Source: Intestinibacter bartlettii (GTDB taxonomy: Bacteria > Bacillota > Clostridia > Peptostreptococcales > Peptostreptococcaceae). From it: 64,000 nt of DNA. The notes under the pieces are model-generated. The model was not told the origin of the DNA. It saw nothing but the letters and a program-made list of their open reading frames with translations, and made no database searches. How positions within the stretch are numbered: the first letter of the stretch is position 1; each line of letters opens with the position of its first letter. The stretch is taken from assembly GCA_025148965.1 (NCBI GenBank), contig CP102273.1:1736001-1800000 (forward strand). The letters are read 5' to 3'. Positions 16,087-25,323 of the stretch are shown one piece after another. The position numbers and the translations under genes were made by a program.

Positions 16087-17214
16087 TTGATAACCTACAA
16101 CTTAAATATTGATGGTCAAAATTATGAAGACTACTACTCTACTTTAAAAAGACTGAAAAAAATGATTATAGATAAAGATTGCAATAAATCTAAAAAGTAT
16201 ATAGATGACTTTAAGATTTATATAAAGAATTTTGAAGAACTAAAAGATGATAAATACTATTTTATTGAGATAATACTTATTGGAGTTTTATTTTATGAGT
16301 ATATAGATTATACTTTAAACTTCAAACCATACTTTTCTTTTGTTTATAATTTTTTAAATAAAAACAGAAACTCAAAATTCAAATCCCAAATCGATATTAT
16401 AAGAGGTAAGGTAAATACTTCGCTTTACACTATAAAAATTTCTAAATCAAATAGCAAAGCTACGTCTTATAATATAGATGATTTTTGTAAGTTAATAAAA
16501 TGGCTTGATGCTACTTATGATTTTAAAGATGAAGTTATTAGACTTAAAATTTGGTATAAATTTTTAAAAACAAAATCCCCCAATTATATAAGCTTCTTTT
16601 TTGACTTTGCATTAAATCATGTTAAGTATATGAAAAAACTAGGTGAAGATAATTTAATAAACTATCTTCCTAATTTAGAAAATTACTTAAATACGTACAG
16701 AAAACATCACTATAATAAAGAAGATATTATATATTGTGGCAAGGGATTTGTCCAATATTATTTTAATATGATTTTTTCTGAACTTATGAATGATATATTT
16801 AGAGATGACTTTTTAAATACAGATAAAAAAATAGTCTTTTTACCAGCATGCATGACACAAGATAAAACACCTTGTAAACGTTCAAATACATCTTACGGCG
16901 GTAAATGTAATTTTTGTTCAGCAAATTGTAATGTAAATAAAATTTCAAAACTAGGGAAAAAATATAATTTTAAAGTTTATATAATAGAACATGAAACAAC
17001 ACTTTCATCATTAGATATTAATAAAAATATTGGAATTATAGGAATTGCTTGTATACCAAACTTAATTTCTGGTGGTTTTAAAGCTTTAAGGCTAGGATTT
17101 ATTCCACAATGTGTTGTTTTAGATTATTGTGGCTGTTCAAATCACTGGCTATATAAAAAACATATGACTAAAATAAATGAAAATAGACTTTTAGATATAA
17201 TCTTAAATAATTAA
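16087..17214 (+). CDS. DUF116-domain protein with long N-terminal extension
   Basis: A 375-residue protein that starts with TTG after GGGAGGCGA. The last 150 residues carry the DUF116 features: LPACMTQDKTPCKR, GGKCNFCSANCNVNKI, FKVYIIEHETT, IGIACIPNLISGGFKA and VVLDYCGCSNHW. The many Cys could bind an Fe-S cluster or zinc. The first 220 residues are helical and Lys-rich and do not resemble anything I know. DUF116 proteins occur near radical SAM and lipoate genes in anaerobes, but their function is not settled. It lies alone, closed by a strong terminator. Confidence 0.72.
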   Translation: MITYNLNIDGQNYEDYYSTLKRLKKMIIDKDCNKSKKYIDDFKIYIKNFEELKDDKYYFIEIILIGVLFYEYIDYTLNFKPYFSFVYNFLNKNRNSKFKSQIDIIRGKVNTSLYTIKISKSNSKATSYNIDDFCKLIKWLDATYDFKDEVIRLKIWYKFLKTKSPNYISFFFDFALNHVKYMKKLGEDNLINYLPNLENYLNTYRKHHYNKEDIIYCGKGFVQYYFNMIFSELMNDIFRDDFLNTDKKIVFLPACMTQDKTPCKRSNTSYGGKCNFCSANCNVNKISKLGKKYNFKVYIIEHETTLSSLDINKNIGIIGIACIPNLISGGFKALRLGFIPQCVVLDYCGCSNHWLYKKHMTKINENRLLDIILNN

Positions 17215-17218
17215 ATCC

Positions 17219-17256
17219 AAAAACAATCTGGCACTATATAGTGCCAGATTGTTTTT
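17219..17256 (+). terminator. Bidirectional terminator
   Basis: A perfect long stem (AAAAACAATCTGGCACTA / TAGTGCCAGATTGTTTTT) directly follows the DUF116 stop and faces the small minus-strand gene. Confidence 0.9.
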
Positions 17257-17327
17257 GCTATTTTTAATAGCATATTTTCCGTATTCTAATTTTTTGATTG
17301 CATCTCAATATGTATATCTCACTTCCT

Positions 17328-17450
17328 TCAGCTATTTAAATATTTTTCGTAAATTTTCTTTTCTGCTAATTTAATAGCTTCAATTGGATCGTATCCCATT
17401 TTAACATATTTTTTAGCTATTTCTACTAATTCATCTATTCTATCCAACAT
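17328..17450 (-). CDS. Small 40-residue protein, unknown function
   Basis: A short open frame with ribosome site AAGGGGCGATAATT before its ATG. The product starts MLDRIDELVEIAKKY and continues VKMGYDPIEAIKLAEKK, ending in YLNS. It is amphipathic and helical with balanced charge, and the phrase GYDPIEAIKLAEKK suggests a folded helical hairpin rather than random frame. The 3' end is near the bidirectional terminator at 17219-17256. Good codon composition and ribosome site support a real gene. I do not recognise it. Confidence 0.55.
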   Translation of the reverse strand: MLDRIDELVEIAKKYVKMGYDPIEAIKLAEKKIYEKYLNS

Positions 17451-17728
17451 AATTATCGCCCCTTTGAATTAAAAAAAACTATTATTTGTAATCTTTTAAA
17501 CATGAAATTCGATTATTTATTTATTAGATAAATATATTTGAATAGCCTTCTTTTTTTTATATACAAATTACTACATTTTTCGCCATATCTTAAAATTCCC
17601 TTATATTTTACAAAATCAAGTAACATATTACAAATTTCGAAATATTATATAGTAGCCCTTAATTTATTAAGGTTTAATTTTTAGCTTAATTTAACTTAAA
17701 TTAAATTATTCATAAGGAGAGTGAGTTT

Positions 17729-20700
17729 ATGGCTAATATTACAGGAAAACTCGTTTTTGATCAAAATAGAAACGGTCAAGAAGACGTTGGCACTGATGTT
17801 GGGCTTGCGAACGTTCCAGTAGTCTTACAAGATACAACTACAAATTCTTTATTAGCAGTTAACACAACTGCCAATGGTGAATTTGAATTCCAAAATGTTA
17901 ATGATGGAACTTACAGACTTGTTGTAGTTGGTGACTATGCAGGTAATACTGAAACAAGTCCTGCAAATTTTGCTAATGCTACAGCTGGCCAAGGAGCACA
18001 ACAATCTAGTCTTCCTGCTTACACTGTCGTGCCAGAAGGTAACCGTGTTGCAGGAATGAATGCTTTAAATGCTGTAACACCAACAACAGAAACTGTAACT
18101 GTAACTTCTAATCAAAATGTAACTGCTCCAACATTTTTTATAGGACCAGTTGATAATAAATCTTTAACACTAGACCCTACGATAACATTAGACAATACTA
18201 ATTTAATTACAAATGCCGACAATGGAACATTTGGAGAAATTGCTCAGGGAAGTCAACCAAATTCAGGCCCTGCAACAAATCCTTATGCAGCACAAAACTT
18301 AACTAATGATTTTACATTTGTACAAGAAAATAATACTATTGGCGATGGTAATTTTACTATTGGTAATACACTTAATCCAACAGGTGGTGCTAACTGGTGG
18401 CGCCTATCAGATCATACAACAGCTATTGAAACTGGTATGATGGAAGTTGGTAACGGAACTACTGATAATAAAAATTTCTTTACTAATACTGTAAATGTTA
18501 AACCAAACACTAACTATATTTTAACTGCATGGGTATCTAATTTAGATAAAACTACTACAGAAACACCTAATGCTGGAATTATTGTAAACGGTGCAGATGG
18601 ATCAACTTTAGCACAAAACTTAGCTAATCCTCTATCTACAAGTGCTGATTTACCTCAGTGGACACAAATTGGTATACCATTTAACTCTGGAGACAATTCA
18701 TCTGTAACATTAAACCTTGTAAATGTAGGAAATACTAATACAGACAATGCATTTGCAGCAGATGATATTGAGTTGAGAGAAGCAATATTACCATTTACTG
18801 TTACAAAATCAGTAAATCCAACTAGTGCAGGTCTTAATGATACTGTTACTTACACAGTTGTATTAAATAATACCTCTGCTAATACTTTAAGTAATGCTAC
18901 TTTCGTAGACAAATTACCAGCAGGTCTTGAATATGTACCTAACACTTTAAGTATTAATGGCCAAGCAAATGCTGGTGCAGACCCTAATACTCAATTTACT
19001 ATAGATGATATTCCTGGAAACGGTAATGTTACAGTAACATTTGATGCTAAAGTAGTATCACTTCCTGATACACCAAGAACAGACAATACAGCACAGTTTG
19101 GTTTTAGTTATACTCCAATAAGTGGTGGGCAGGCACAAACTCTAAATCTTTCTTCAACAGAAGCAAATCCTCTTTATATAGGAGATGCAGTAATAGGTTC
19201 AACTAATTTTACAAAAACTGCAGGAACTCAAAGTGCAAAAGTTGGGGACGAAATACCTTATACTATAGCTATTTCAAACGGAGGTAATGTCAATGCAACT
19301 AATGTAACTCTTACAGATGCTCTACCAACTGGAACAACTTTAGTTGCTGATTCATTAACTGTTACAAATAAACAAACAGGCGCTAATGTTGATTATACAG
19401 GAGACTTAGCATCAGGATTAAATTTAACAAATGCATTACAACCTGGAACCGCTAATGAAGTCGATGTTTCATATAAAGCCCTTGTAAATACTGCACCAGT
19501 TGGTAACACACTTACAAATACAGCAAACTTATCATATCAATATCAAAGAAATCCTAATGACCCAACTACAGTAACACAAACTGGTACTTCTTCTGCCAAT
19601 GTAAATATAGAAAATGCATCAGATTATCCAATTACAATAACTAAAACAGCAAATCCAGCAAATAACTTAGTAGTTGGAGACGTTGTAACTTATACTGTTA
19701 CAGTTGAAAATACTAGCACTAATAATGCAACTTATACAAATGCTACAATTACTGATACTCTACCAGATAACTTAACATATGAAAGAGGTAGCGTTACAAT
19801 AAACGGTCAAACTTCTACTCAAGAACTTAAAAATGGTATTACTTTAGAAAATGACCTAGCACCGAATGTACCTACTACTGTAACATTTAGAGCAGTAGTT
19901 AACTCTATACCACAAAACAAAACTATATCAAATACAGCTAGTATAAATTATGATGCTACTGTTGGTGGAGAAATTAGACAACAAAATATTGATGCAACTA
20001 GTGAGGCAATTACATCAAATGTAGTTAATGCATCATTAAATGTTACTAAAACTGATAACGCTGCATCTACACTTGCAATTGGCGATACTTTTAACTATAC
20101 AATATCTGTAAGTAATACTGGTGAAGTCCCATTAAATAATGTAACTGTTACAGATAATCTTCCTTCACAACTTGAGGTAACGCAAATTTCAGTAGATGGC
20201 GCCCCTATTGATACTCTTTTGACAAATAATATCCCTTTAGGTGATATGAATGCAAATGAAACTAAGACAGTCGTTATATCAGTAAAGGCTGCAAGTGGAG
20301 GTCTTAATAACTTCCAAAATACTGCAATAGCTTCTAGTCAAGTAAATATAGAAGGTCGTACAGAACCTGCAGAAATATCTATATCAGGGTCAGATAACAA
20401 TGCAATAACTATACCAAATAACCCTACACCAATAATTCCAACACCTACACCTAATTTATTAAACTTAGCTTCAATAAATAGTATTGCTAGTAAAAATATA
20501 TCTTATGTTGGAGATGCAATATCTTATGCTACTACAGTTAGCAATGTTGGCAATGTTCCTCTAGGAACTTATGATGTACCTGTAACTGTATTTACTGAAT
20601 TGTCACCTTCTGTATCATTTATACCAGGAAGTCTTTCAATAAATAATGTACCTGTTAATTGTGTAAATCCTAGTCAAATAAATTTAGGTATTTTGCAACC

Positions 20701-20860
20701 AGGTGACGTTAGAATAATAACTTATAGTGTAAGAGTTAATAATGCTTGTCCTAATATAGTTTATAATATACAAAAATTATTATATGGATATGATCCATTA
20801 TATATCGGCACAAGTACATTCTCTGTAAATGGAAATATAGTTATGACTTATATAAACTAG
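17729..20860 (+). CDS. Large DUF11-repeat protein with SdrD_B-like N-terminus, putative surface or spore-associated protein
   Basis: A 1043-residue protein rich in Asn, Thr and Val with almost no Cys. Residues 1-90 are an SdrD_B/Cna_B-like domain (GKLVFDQNRNGQEDVG, GEFEFQNVNDGTYRL). About 150-350 resembles a jelly-roll with NWWRLSDHTT. Then come about five DUF11 modules starting near 352, 492, 635, 775 and 905 (TVTKSVNPTSAGLNDTVTYT is the first), with a Pro/Thr linker before the last. There is no signal peptide, LPXTG motif or SLH domain. In spore formers such proteins are sometimes exosporium or spore-coat components; that is inference. GGAG precedes the ATG. Confidence 0.8.
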   Translation: MANITGKLVFDQNRNGQEDVGTDVGLANVPVVLQDTTTNSLLAVNTTANGEFEFQNVNDGTYRLVVVGDYAGNTETSPANFANATAGQGAQQSSLPAYTVVPEGNRVAGMNALNAVTPTTETVTVTSNQNVTAPTFFIGPVDNKSLTLDPTITLDNTNLITNADNGTFGEIAQGSQPNSGPATNPYAAQNLTNDFTFVQENNTIGDGNFTIGNTLNPTGGANWWRLSDHTTAIETGMMEVGNGTTDNKNFFTNTVNVKPNTNYILTAWVSNLDKTTTETPNAGIIVNGADGSTLAQNLANPLSTSADLPQWTQIGIPFNSGDNSSVTLNLVNVGNTNTDNAFAADDIELREAILPFTVTKSVNPTSAGLNDTVTYTVVLNNTSANTLSNATFVDKLPAGLEYVPNTLSINGQANAGADPNTQFTIDDIPGNGNVTVTFDAKVVSLPDTPRTDNTAQFGFSYTPISGGQAQTLNLSSTEANPLYIGDAVIGSTNFTKTAGTQSAKVGDEIPYTIAISNGGNVNATNVTLTDALPTGTTLVADSLTVTNKQTGANVDYTGDLASGLNLTNALQPGTANEVDVSYKALVNTAPVGNTLTNTANLSYQYQRNPNDPTTVTQTGTSSANVNIENASDYPITITKTANPANNLVVGDVVTYTVTVENTSTNNATYTNATITDTLPDNLTYERGSVTINGQTSTQELKNGITLENDLAPNVPTTVTFRAVVNSIPQNKTISNTASINYDATVGGEIRQQNIDATSEAITSNVVNASLNVTKTDNAASTLAIGDTFNYTISVSNTGEVPLNNVTVTDNLPSQLEVTQISVDGAPIDTLLTNNIPLGDMNANETKTVVISVKAASGGLNNFQNTAIASSQVNIEGRTEPAEISISGSDNNAITIPNNPTPIIPTPTPNLLNLASINSIASKNISYVGDAISYATTVSNVGNVPLGTYDVPVTVFTELSPSVSFIPGSLSINNVPVNCVNPSQINLGILQPGDVRIITYSVRVNNACPNIVYNIQKLLYGYDPLYIGTSTFSVNGNIVMTYIN

Positions 20861-20869
20861 ATTATAAAG

Positions 20870-20962
20870 CTGTAGATAGATTTGGTAAAACAAATTTATC
20901 TACAGTATAAGTATCAACTAAACTTAAAAGACTGTAGATAATTAATTATAGTTATCTACAGT
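20870..20962 (+). terminator. Tandem hairpins sharing CTGTAGATA arms after the DUF11 gene
   Basis: Hairpin one spans 20870-20905 (CTGTAGATA / TATCTACAG, extended by ATTTG / CAAAT). Hairpin two spans 20931-20962 (ACTGTAGATAA / TTATCTACAGT) and is followed by TTTTAT. The same nine-base arm is used twice, so the arms can also pair across hairpins. The rest of the 330-bp gap holds only the hairpin at 21125-21174. Confidence 0.6.
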
Positions 20963-21124
20963 TTTATATTAAAAATAAGATTGTATATGATACAAATACA
21001 GGAGAATTACTCGTATTGATTTCTATGTCTATAAATATTTTTTTATTTTTTGTATGGTAGATTTTCAATACAATGTAATGCATATATTTTTATCGTATAA
21101 AAAACCTGATTTCGTAAAATTATT

Positions 21125-21174
21125 AAATCCTATTGATTTTTACATAAATACACTACTTATTATCAATAGGATTT
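21125..21174 (-). terminator. Hairpin downstream of the 127-residue membrane protein gene
   Basis: AAATCCTATTGA / TCAATAGGATTT form a perfect 12-bp stem around a 26-base A/T loop. A T-run follows on the plus strand. Confidence 0.5.
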
Positions 21175-21190
21175 TTTACATAAAATTATT

Positions 21191-21574
21191 TTAAAGAATA
21201 AACAGTAACCCATTTATAAATATAGAAATTAGCACAAAAAATTCTCCGATACCTTGTTCTTCTTTTTTCGTAATAGTTAAAAATGTTCCAAGTATGGTTA
21301 ATATTATAATCGATATACATGCTATAATCTCTAGCTCACAAATATGTAGTTTATAATTTTCATATATATATATAATCATAAATAATATGATATATGCACA
21401 CCTAAATATCCCAAACCTTTTATTTATATAAATAGAGTCTTTAACAATCATATGTAGCACAATCAAAAAAGATGGAACAATAAATAAAATTACCAATAAA
21501 TATGAATTTTTGAAAGCTAACACCTCCCTAATTATTCCTATTTTTAATATACAGAAAATTCCGAAATAATACAA
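21191..21574 (-). CDS. Small polytopic membrane protein, unknown
   Basis: Up to 127 residues with about four hydrophobic helices and few charges. The start is unclear: GGGAGGTG lies inside the frame near codon 17, with no ATG right after it, so translation may begin at the GTG there or at a later TTG. The last helices are separated by a short charged loop TITKKEEQG. It lies between the DUF11 gene and cas4 and has no recognisable family. It may be unrelated to either. Confidence 0.5.
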   Translation of the reverse strand: MYYFGIFCILKIGIIREVLAFKNSYLLVILFIVPSFLIVLHMIVKDSIYINKRFGIFRCAYIILFMIIYIYENYKLHICELEIIACISIIILTILGTFLTITKKEEQGIGEFFVLISIFINGLLFIL

Positions 21575-21628
21575 TAGGGATATTCATTAAATATTTTTTA
21601 TATATTTAACTCTTTTTAATGATAAAGA

Positions 21629-22240
21629 TTATTTTATGCATATATTTCTATAGCAACAATCTATACATCTAGCTTTTGATGATGTCGCTTTTGGAAAATA
21701 TCCTTCCATCACTTTAAAATAATCTCTTATATCTTTTTTTAGCTTTTTTAATTCTTTTTCTTCTACATTAAATTCTTTTATTAAATTTGAGCTTCTTGTA
21801 TAAACTAAAAAGCATTTATTTACTTTGCAGTTATACATTTCTTCAATCATAATAGAGTACATCAACATTTGATTTTTATATGTTTTATATAGTACATCAT
21901 CAAATTTAGCAAATTTATAATCCAAAGGTGCCATAGTATTATCACTTAATGTTAAAACTTCATCTACTATACCCTTAATTTTATATTTTTCAGAATATAA
22001 ATCAACATTTATTTTTTTATCTATAACACCTAATTTTTTACGAAGATACTGTTTATTTTCATTTTCTTTTTTAGAATGTATTTCTTTTCCTTTTTGTACT
22101 TTAAATCTATTTTCTTCAAATTGTGGTACGTTCAAGCATTTCATATAATAAGTAAATCTTTTACAATAATTAAATTCTATAAGCTCAGAAGGTGTTATAT
22201 AGTAATCGAATTCATCAAAAAAACTTTGAGATGATTTCAT
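21629..22240 (-). CDS. cas4: CRISPR-associated exonuclease Cas4
   Basis: Cas4 is the Fe-S RecB-type nuclease that trims and orients prespacers with Cas1-Cas2. Near the N-terminus is YCKRFTYYM, with the first cluster Cys. The nuclease core follows with GKEIHSKKE, VDEVL, MAPLDYKFAK (the D...xxK catalytic run) and QMLMYSIM (the QxxxY motif). The C-terminus holds CIDCCYRNIC, giving the remaining Cys ligands. I use the ATG at 22240, with AAGGAG ten bases upstream; this overlaps cas2 by 26 bp. Length (about 203) is normal for the type I-B form. It is the last gene of the cas1-cas2-cas4 adaptation unit. Confidence 0.92.
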   Translation of the reverse strand: MKSSQSFFDEFDYYITPSELIEFNYCKRFTYYMKCLNVPQFEENRFKVQKGKEIHSKKENENKQYLRKKLGVIDKKINVDLYSEKYKIKGIVDEVLTLSDNTMAPLDYKFAKFDDVLYKTYKNQMLMYSIMIEEMYNCKVNKCFLVYTRSSNLIKEFNVEEKELKKLKKDIRDYFKVMEGYFPKATSSKARCIDCCYRNICIK

Positions 22241-22505
22241 CAGTAACCAACTCCTTATCAAAAACTTGTCCAATTAATCCTGCTTGATTCAGTCCTTTTT
22301 TAGTCATTGGGAATATATATACTGAATCACTAGTCAAATCTATTATATCTTCCATTTTTAGCTTCAATTCATCGAAATCATTTTCTTCTATTTCACCTAA
22401 AAACACGCTTTTTTGTACTCTGTATAGTCCAACATTTTTACACGCTTTAATAGCATTTCGTCTAACCTTATTACTCGAAATATCGTATACTACCCAGACT
22501 AACAA
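22215..22505 (-). CDS. cas2: CRISPR-associated endoribonuclease-fold Cas2
   Basis: The 96-residue protein has the ferredoxin-like fold of Cas2, starting MLVWVVYDISSNKVRR with the early Asp, then GLYRVQKSVFLGEI and the SVYIFPM strand. It forms the central dimer of the Cas1-Cas2 integrase. It starts one base after cas1 ends and overlaps cas4, so the three are translationally coupled. Confidence 0.95.
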   Translation of the reverse strand: MLVWVVYDISSNKVRRNAIKACKNVGLYRVQKSVFLGEIEENDFDELKLKMEDIIDLTSDSVYIFPMTKKGLNQAGLIGQVFDKELVTDEIISKFF

Positions 22506-22506
22506 A

Positions 22507-23493
22507 TCAATCTCCCTCCTTTAAAATTTTATTGGCTATATTATGACAGTCATATTGAATTATATTTTGTAATTCTATCTTTCTACCTTTATATTGAATT
22601 TTCTTTTCTATTTCTTCGTTATACTTGGAAATTAATATTTCTTTTCCAGCTTTATTTAGATATAATCCTCCTTCAACCTTATCAAAATGTTCTTTTTTAA
22701 CTTTCTTAGTTGTAAAAAGTTTAAATACAATTTTATCAATATAAATCCTATACATTTCAATTAAGTCAAATACAAAAGCTTGTCTATTATAATTATCAAC
22801 ATGCATTATTCCTATATAAGGATCTAACCCCGCTAATATACATGCTCTCTCTACATTAGAATACATTATCCCATATCCGTAATTTAACATACAGTTGAAT
22901 TCATCTTTAGCTGGATTTTTGCTACGTCCATTAAACTTATATTTTTCTGGCATTAAATCTGATAATCTAGAGAAATATATTCTGCTTGCAGTCCCTTCAT
23001 ATCCTTGTAAACTTCCTCTTATATCATTTATTTTTGATTCTTCTGATATAGATTTAATTTTTTCTATTAACCCCTTTATTTTTTCTACATCTTCTTTTAT
23101 TTCAATTTTTCTATTATCTCTTCTATTCATAGATAATTCATTTAAAAATTCAACCTGATTAGTCATCTTTTGAGTCAAAAACTCTTTTACTAAAATTGTA
23201 CCCATTTTATTAGAATCTAAATTTAACTGTCTTTTTCTAATAGTACTTATGCTACCAACTTTAGAATGCCATACTCTTCCAAAAGGTTTTCCATACTTTT
23301 TTAAAAACACTATATCAATATTATTCTCAACAGCTAACTCAATAGCATCAGTAGACAAAGCTGTAGATGTCGTTATAATTATTTGTTCAACCTTCTTAGC
23401 AGCAATTTCTTGTTTCTGCCCCTCTTTTTTCAAACAAAAACATTCGCCTACTTTAGTCAAATATACTCCTTCCGAATTAACAACTAGCTTCAT
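22507..23493 (-). CDS. cas1: CRISPR-associated integrase Cas1
   Basis: A 328-residue Cas1 of the I-B type. The N-terminal beta domain starts MKLVVNSEGVYLTKVGE; the helical domain contains the metal-site Glu in GYEGTASRIYFSRL, the His in IGIMHVDN and acidic residues in FVFDLIEMYR. It catalyses spacer integration at the leader end of the arrays. AAGGTGATA precedes the ATG. It lies about 100 bp beyond the distal end of array 1, so it may be transcribed by read-through of the array or from a promoter in that gap. Confidence 0.95.
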   Translation of the reverse strand: MKLVVNSEGVYLTKVGECFCLKKEGQKQEIAAKKVEQIIITTSTALSTDAIELAVENNIDIVFLKKYGKPFGRVWHSKVGSISTIRKRQLNLDSNKMGTILVKEFLTQKMTNQVEFLNELSMNRRDNRKIEIKEDVEKIKGLIEKIKSISEESKINDIRGSLQGYEGTASRIYFSRLSDLMPEKYKFNGRSKNPAKDEFNCMLNYGYGIMYSNVERACILAGLDPYIGIMHVDNYNRQAFVFDLIEMYRIYIDKIVFKLFTTKKVKKEHFDKVEGGLYLNKAGKEILISKYNEEIEKKIQYKGRKIELQNIIQYDCHNIANKILKEGD

Positions 23494-23597
23494 AGCTTAA
23501 TATCACCTTCTTTAGTTTTTATATTACTTAATTTTATTATTTCTGCTAGTATATGACAAATTCCTTCTTAAATTTCAATATATTTTTATTTTTTACT

Positions 23598-24449
23598 ATC
23601 TAAATCCTTGTTTTAATGGAACTTACTCTTTAACATATATTATTAGAAAGTACAAAAACTTATACTTGGCCGTTTTAATCCTTGTTTTAATGGAACTTAC
23701 TCTTTAACGGCAAGATGAATATGAGAGAAGCTATTGATATGGCAAGTTTTAATCCTTGTTTTAATGGAACTTACTCTTTAACTGGTTAGAAGAATATGAT
23801 TATCATGAAGTAGAACCTCGTTTTAATCCTTGTTTTAATGGAACTTACTCTTTAACACGTGTCAAGTTTTTCTTTATTTTCACAAACTTTTATGTTTTAA
23901 TCCTTGTTTTAATGGAACTTACTCTTTAACAAGTCACCAGCTTGATTTGCTTGCATGCCAAGTGCAGTGTTTTAATCCTTGTTTTAATGGAACTTACTCT
24001 TTAACGCATCTTAGTAGCTAACCAACTCATACTTTCTCCATAGTTTTAATCCTTGTTTTAATGGAACTTACTCTTTAACCTTGTTCTACTAAAAAGAATT
24101 TAATTTCAGATATAAAGTTTTAATCCTTGTTTTAATGGAACTTACTCTTTAACCATTATTAATATTTCCACTTTCTATATTTGTTAATTTGTTTTAATCC
24201 TTGTTTTAATGGAACTTACTCTTTAACTTGCGTAACTTGTTTTAGTTACTCCTAATACTTTTGCGTTTTAATCCTTGTTTTAATGGAACTTACTCTTTAA
24301 CATTGATATATGGCAACAACAAAATTAGCAGATATTAGTTTTAATCCTTGTTTTAATGGAACTTACTCTTTAACAACAGCGATTTGTAAAAGAAATGTTA
24401 CTCGGCAAAGCAGTTTTAATCCTTGTTTTAATGGAACTTACTCTTTAAC
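23598..24449 (-). CRISPR. CRISPR array 1 (12 repeats, 11 spacers), type I-B
   Basis: Twelve 37-base repeats, spacers 36-38 bases. On the plus strand each repeat begins GTTTTAATCCTTGTTTTAAT and ends GGAACTTACTCTTTAAC. In crRNA sense (minus strand) the repeat ends GGATTAAAAC, giving the ATTAAAAC 5' handle typical of type I-B, so transcription is leftward. The leftmost repeat (23598-23634) is degenerate in its first bases, as expected for the leader-distal end. All other copies look identical. The array lies between cas6 and cas1. Confidence 0.97.
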
Positions 24450-24600
24450 TCGTAGAACCTAAAACCATTGGAATTACTGATTTTCAATGTATTGCTTTAT
24501 TTTCATCTAACCTCAAAACAATGATTTCCCATTAAAAAAATGTATTTTTTAGCTTATTAACATCTATCTCAAACCAAGTAATTCCAATACATTCAATTGT
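24450..24600 (-). promoter_or_regulatory. Leader of CRISPR array 1
   Basis: AT-rich sequence on the right flank, the leader side by repeat orientation. It starts TCGTAGAACCTAAAACC, which aligns with the array 2 leader. ATTGGAATTACT (24467-24478) and AGTAATTCCAAT (24577-24588) form a perfect 12-bp inverted repeat 98 bp apart. No clear sigma-A promoter is visible. Confidence 0.8.
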
Positions 24601-24654
24601 CAAAGTTCAAAGTTTCCAATAATTTTGTAGGAACAAAACTATTAAAAATCTATT

Positions 24655-25311
24655 TTATATCTTTTTTACAGTTCCAAATCCTCTCGATATTCCTTTACCT
24701 ATCGCAAAATTATCTGGTATTTCAAAGTTTATAAAAAACTCTCCTATAAAAGCTAACATTTCTTTTTGTTTAAATTTAACATCTATTTGATTTAAGTCTA
24801 ACTTTACTTTTATAGTTTCGTCAACTGTATAATCCATTCCTTTTGAAAAAGACAAAATATTTCCTATAAGTACTCTTTTTAGTATTTCTTCTTTTTCTAT
24901 TAAATCTGCTGCTGTATATTTTTTAATATTATTTTGATTTAAAGCTAACCATGGAGTTATAAATTTATATTTTATGATTTCATCACTAACTCCTAATTTA
25001 ACTTTTTTAAAAGATATTTCTCGTTGGTTAGATTCAAATTCTTTTTGACCGATTTTTATTACATCATCTAAAAAAATGTCATTTTCTTGAATTATTTTTG
25101 CACCATCTTCTATTCCCAACAATACGGGATTATTATTTAGTACTTTATATTGAATATGAGGGTATCTATATATAAATTTATCATCTTTATGATTATGCAT
25201 TTGTTCTATTTCATTGTATTTATTTGCAAAATATCCTCTTATCATAGGTGCTGTAGATCTATTTACTTTTATATCTTTATATATTACCTGACATATTTGA
25301 ACTTCTTTCAT
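24655..25311 (-). CDS. cas6: CRISPR pre-crRNA endoribonuclease Cas6
   Basis: A 218-residue Cas6 that would cut the repeat RNA to leave an 8-nt 5' handle. It has two ferredoxin-like halves and ends in the glycine-rich loop GKGISRGFGTVKKI, the family's best signature. A candidate catalytic His lies in the N-terminal half (EQMHNHKD). It starts 12 bp after cas3 ends. Both arrays have nearly the same repeat, so this single enzyme probably serves both. Confidence 0.9.
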   Translation of the reverse strand: MKEVQICQVIYKDIKVNRSTAPMIRGYFANKYNEIEQMHNHKDDKFIYRYPHIQYKVLNNNPVLLGIEDGAKIIQENDIFLDDVIKIGQKEFESNQREISFKKVKLGVSDEIIKYKFITPWLALNQNNIKKYTAADLIEKEEILKRVLIGNILSFSKGMDYTVDETIKVKLDLNQIDVKFKQKEMLAFIGEFFINFEIPDNFAIGKGISRGFGTVKKI

Positions 25312-25323
25312 ATATATTCTCCC

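Noticed and set aside
17583-17591. Sigma-K promoter for the DUF11 gene
   Set aside because: The -10-like CATATCTTA fits, but the best upstream AC element is about two bases too far; kept only as a hint.
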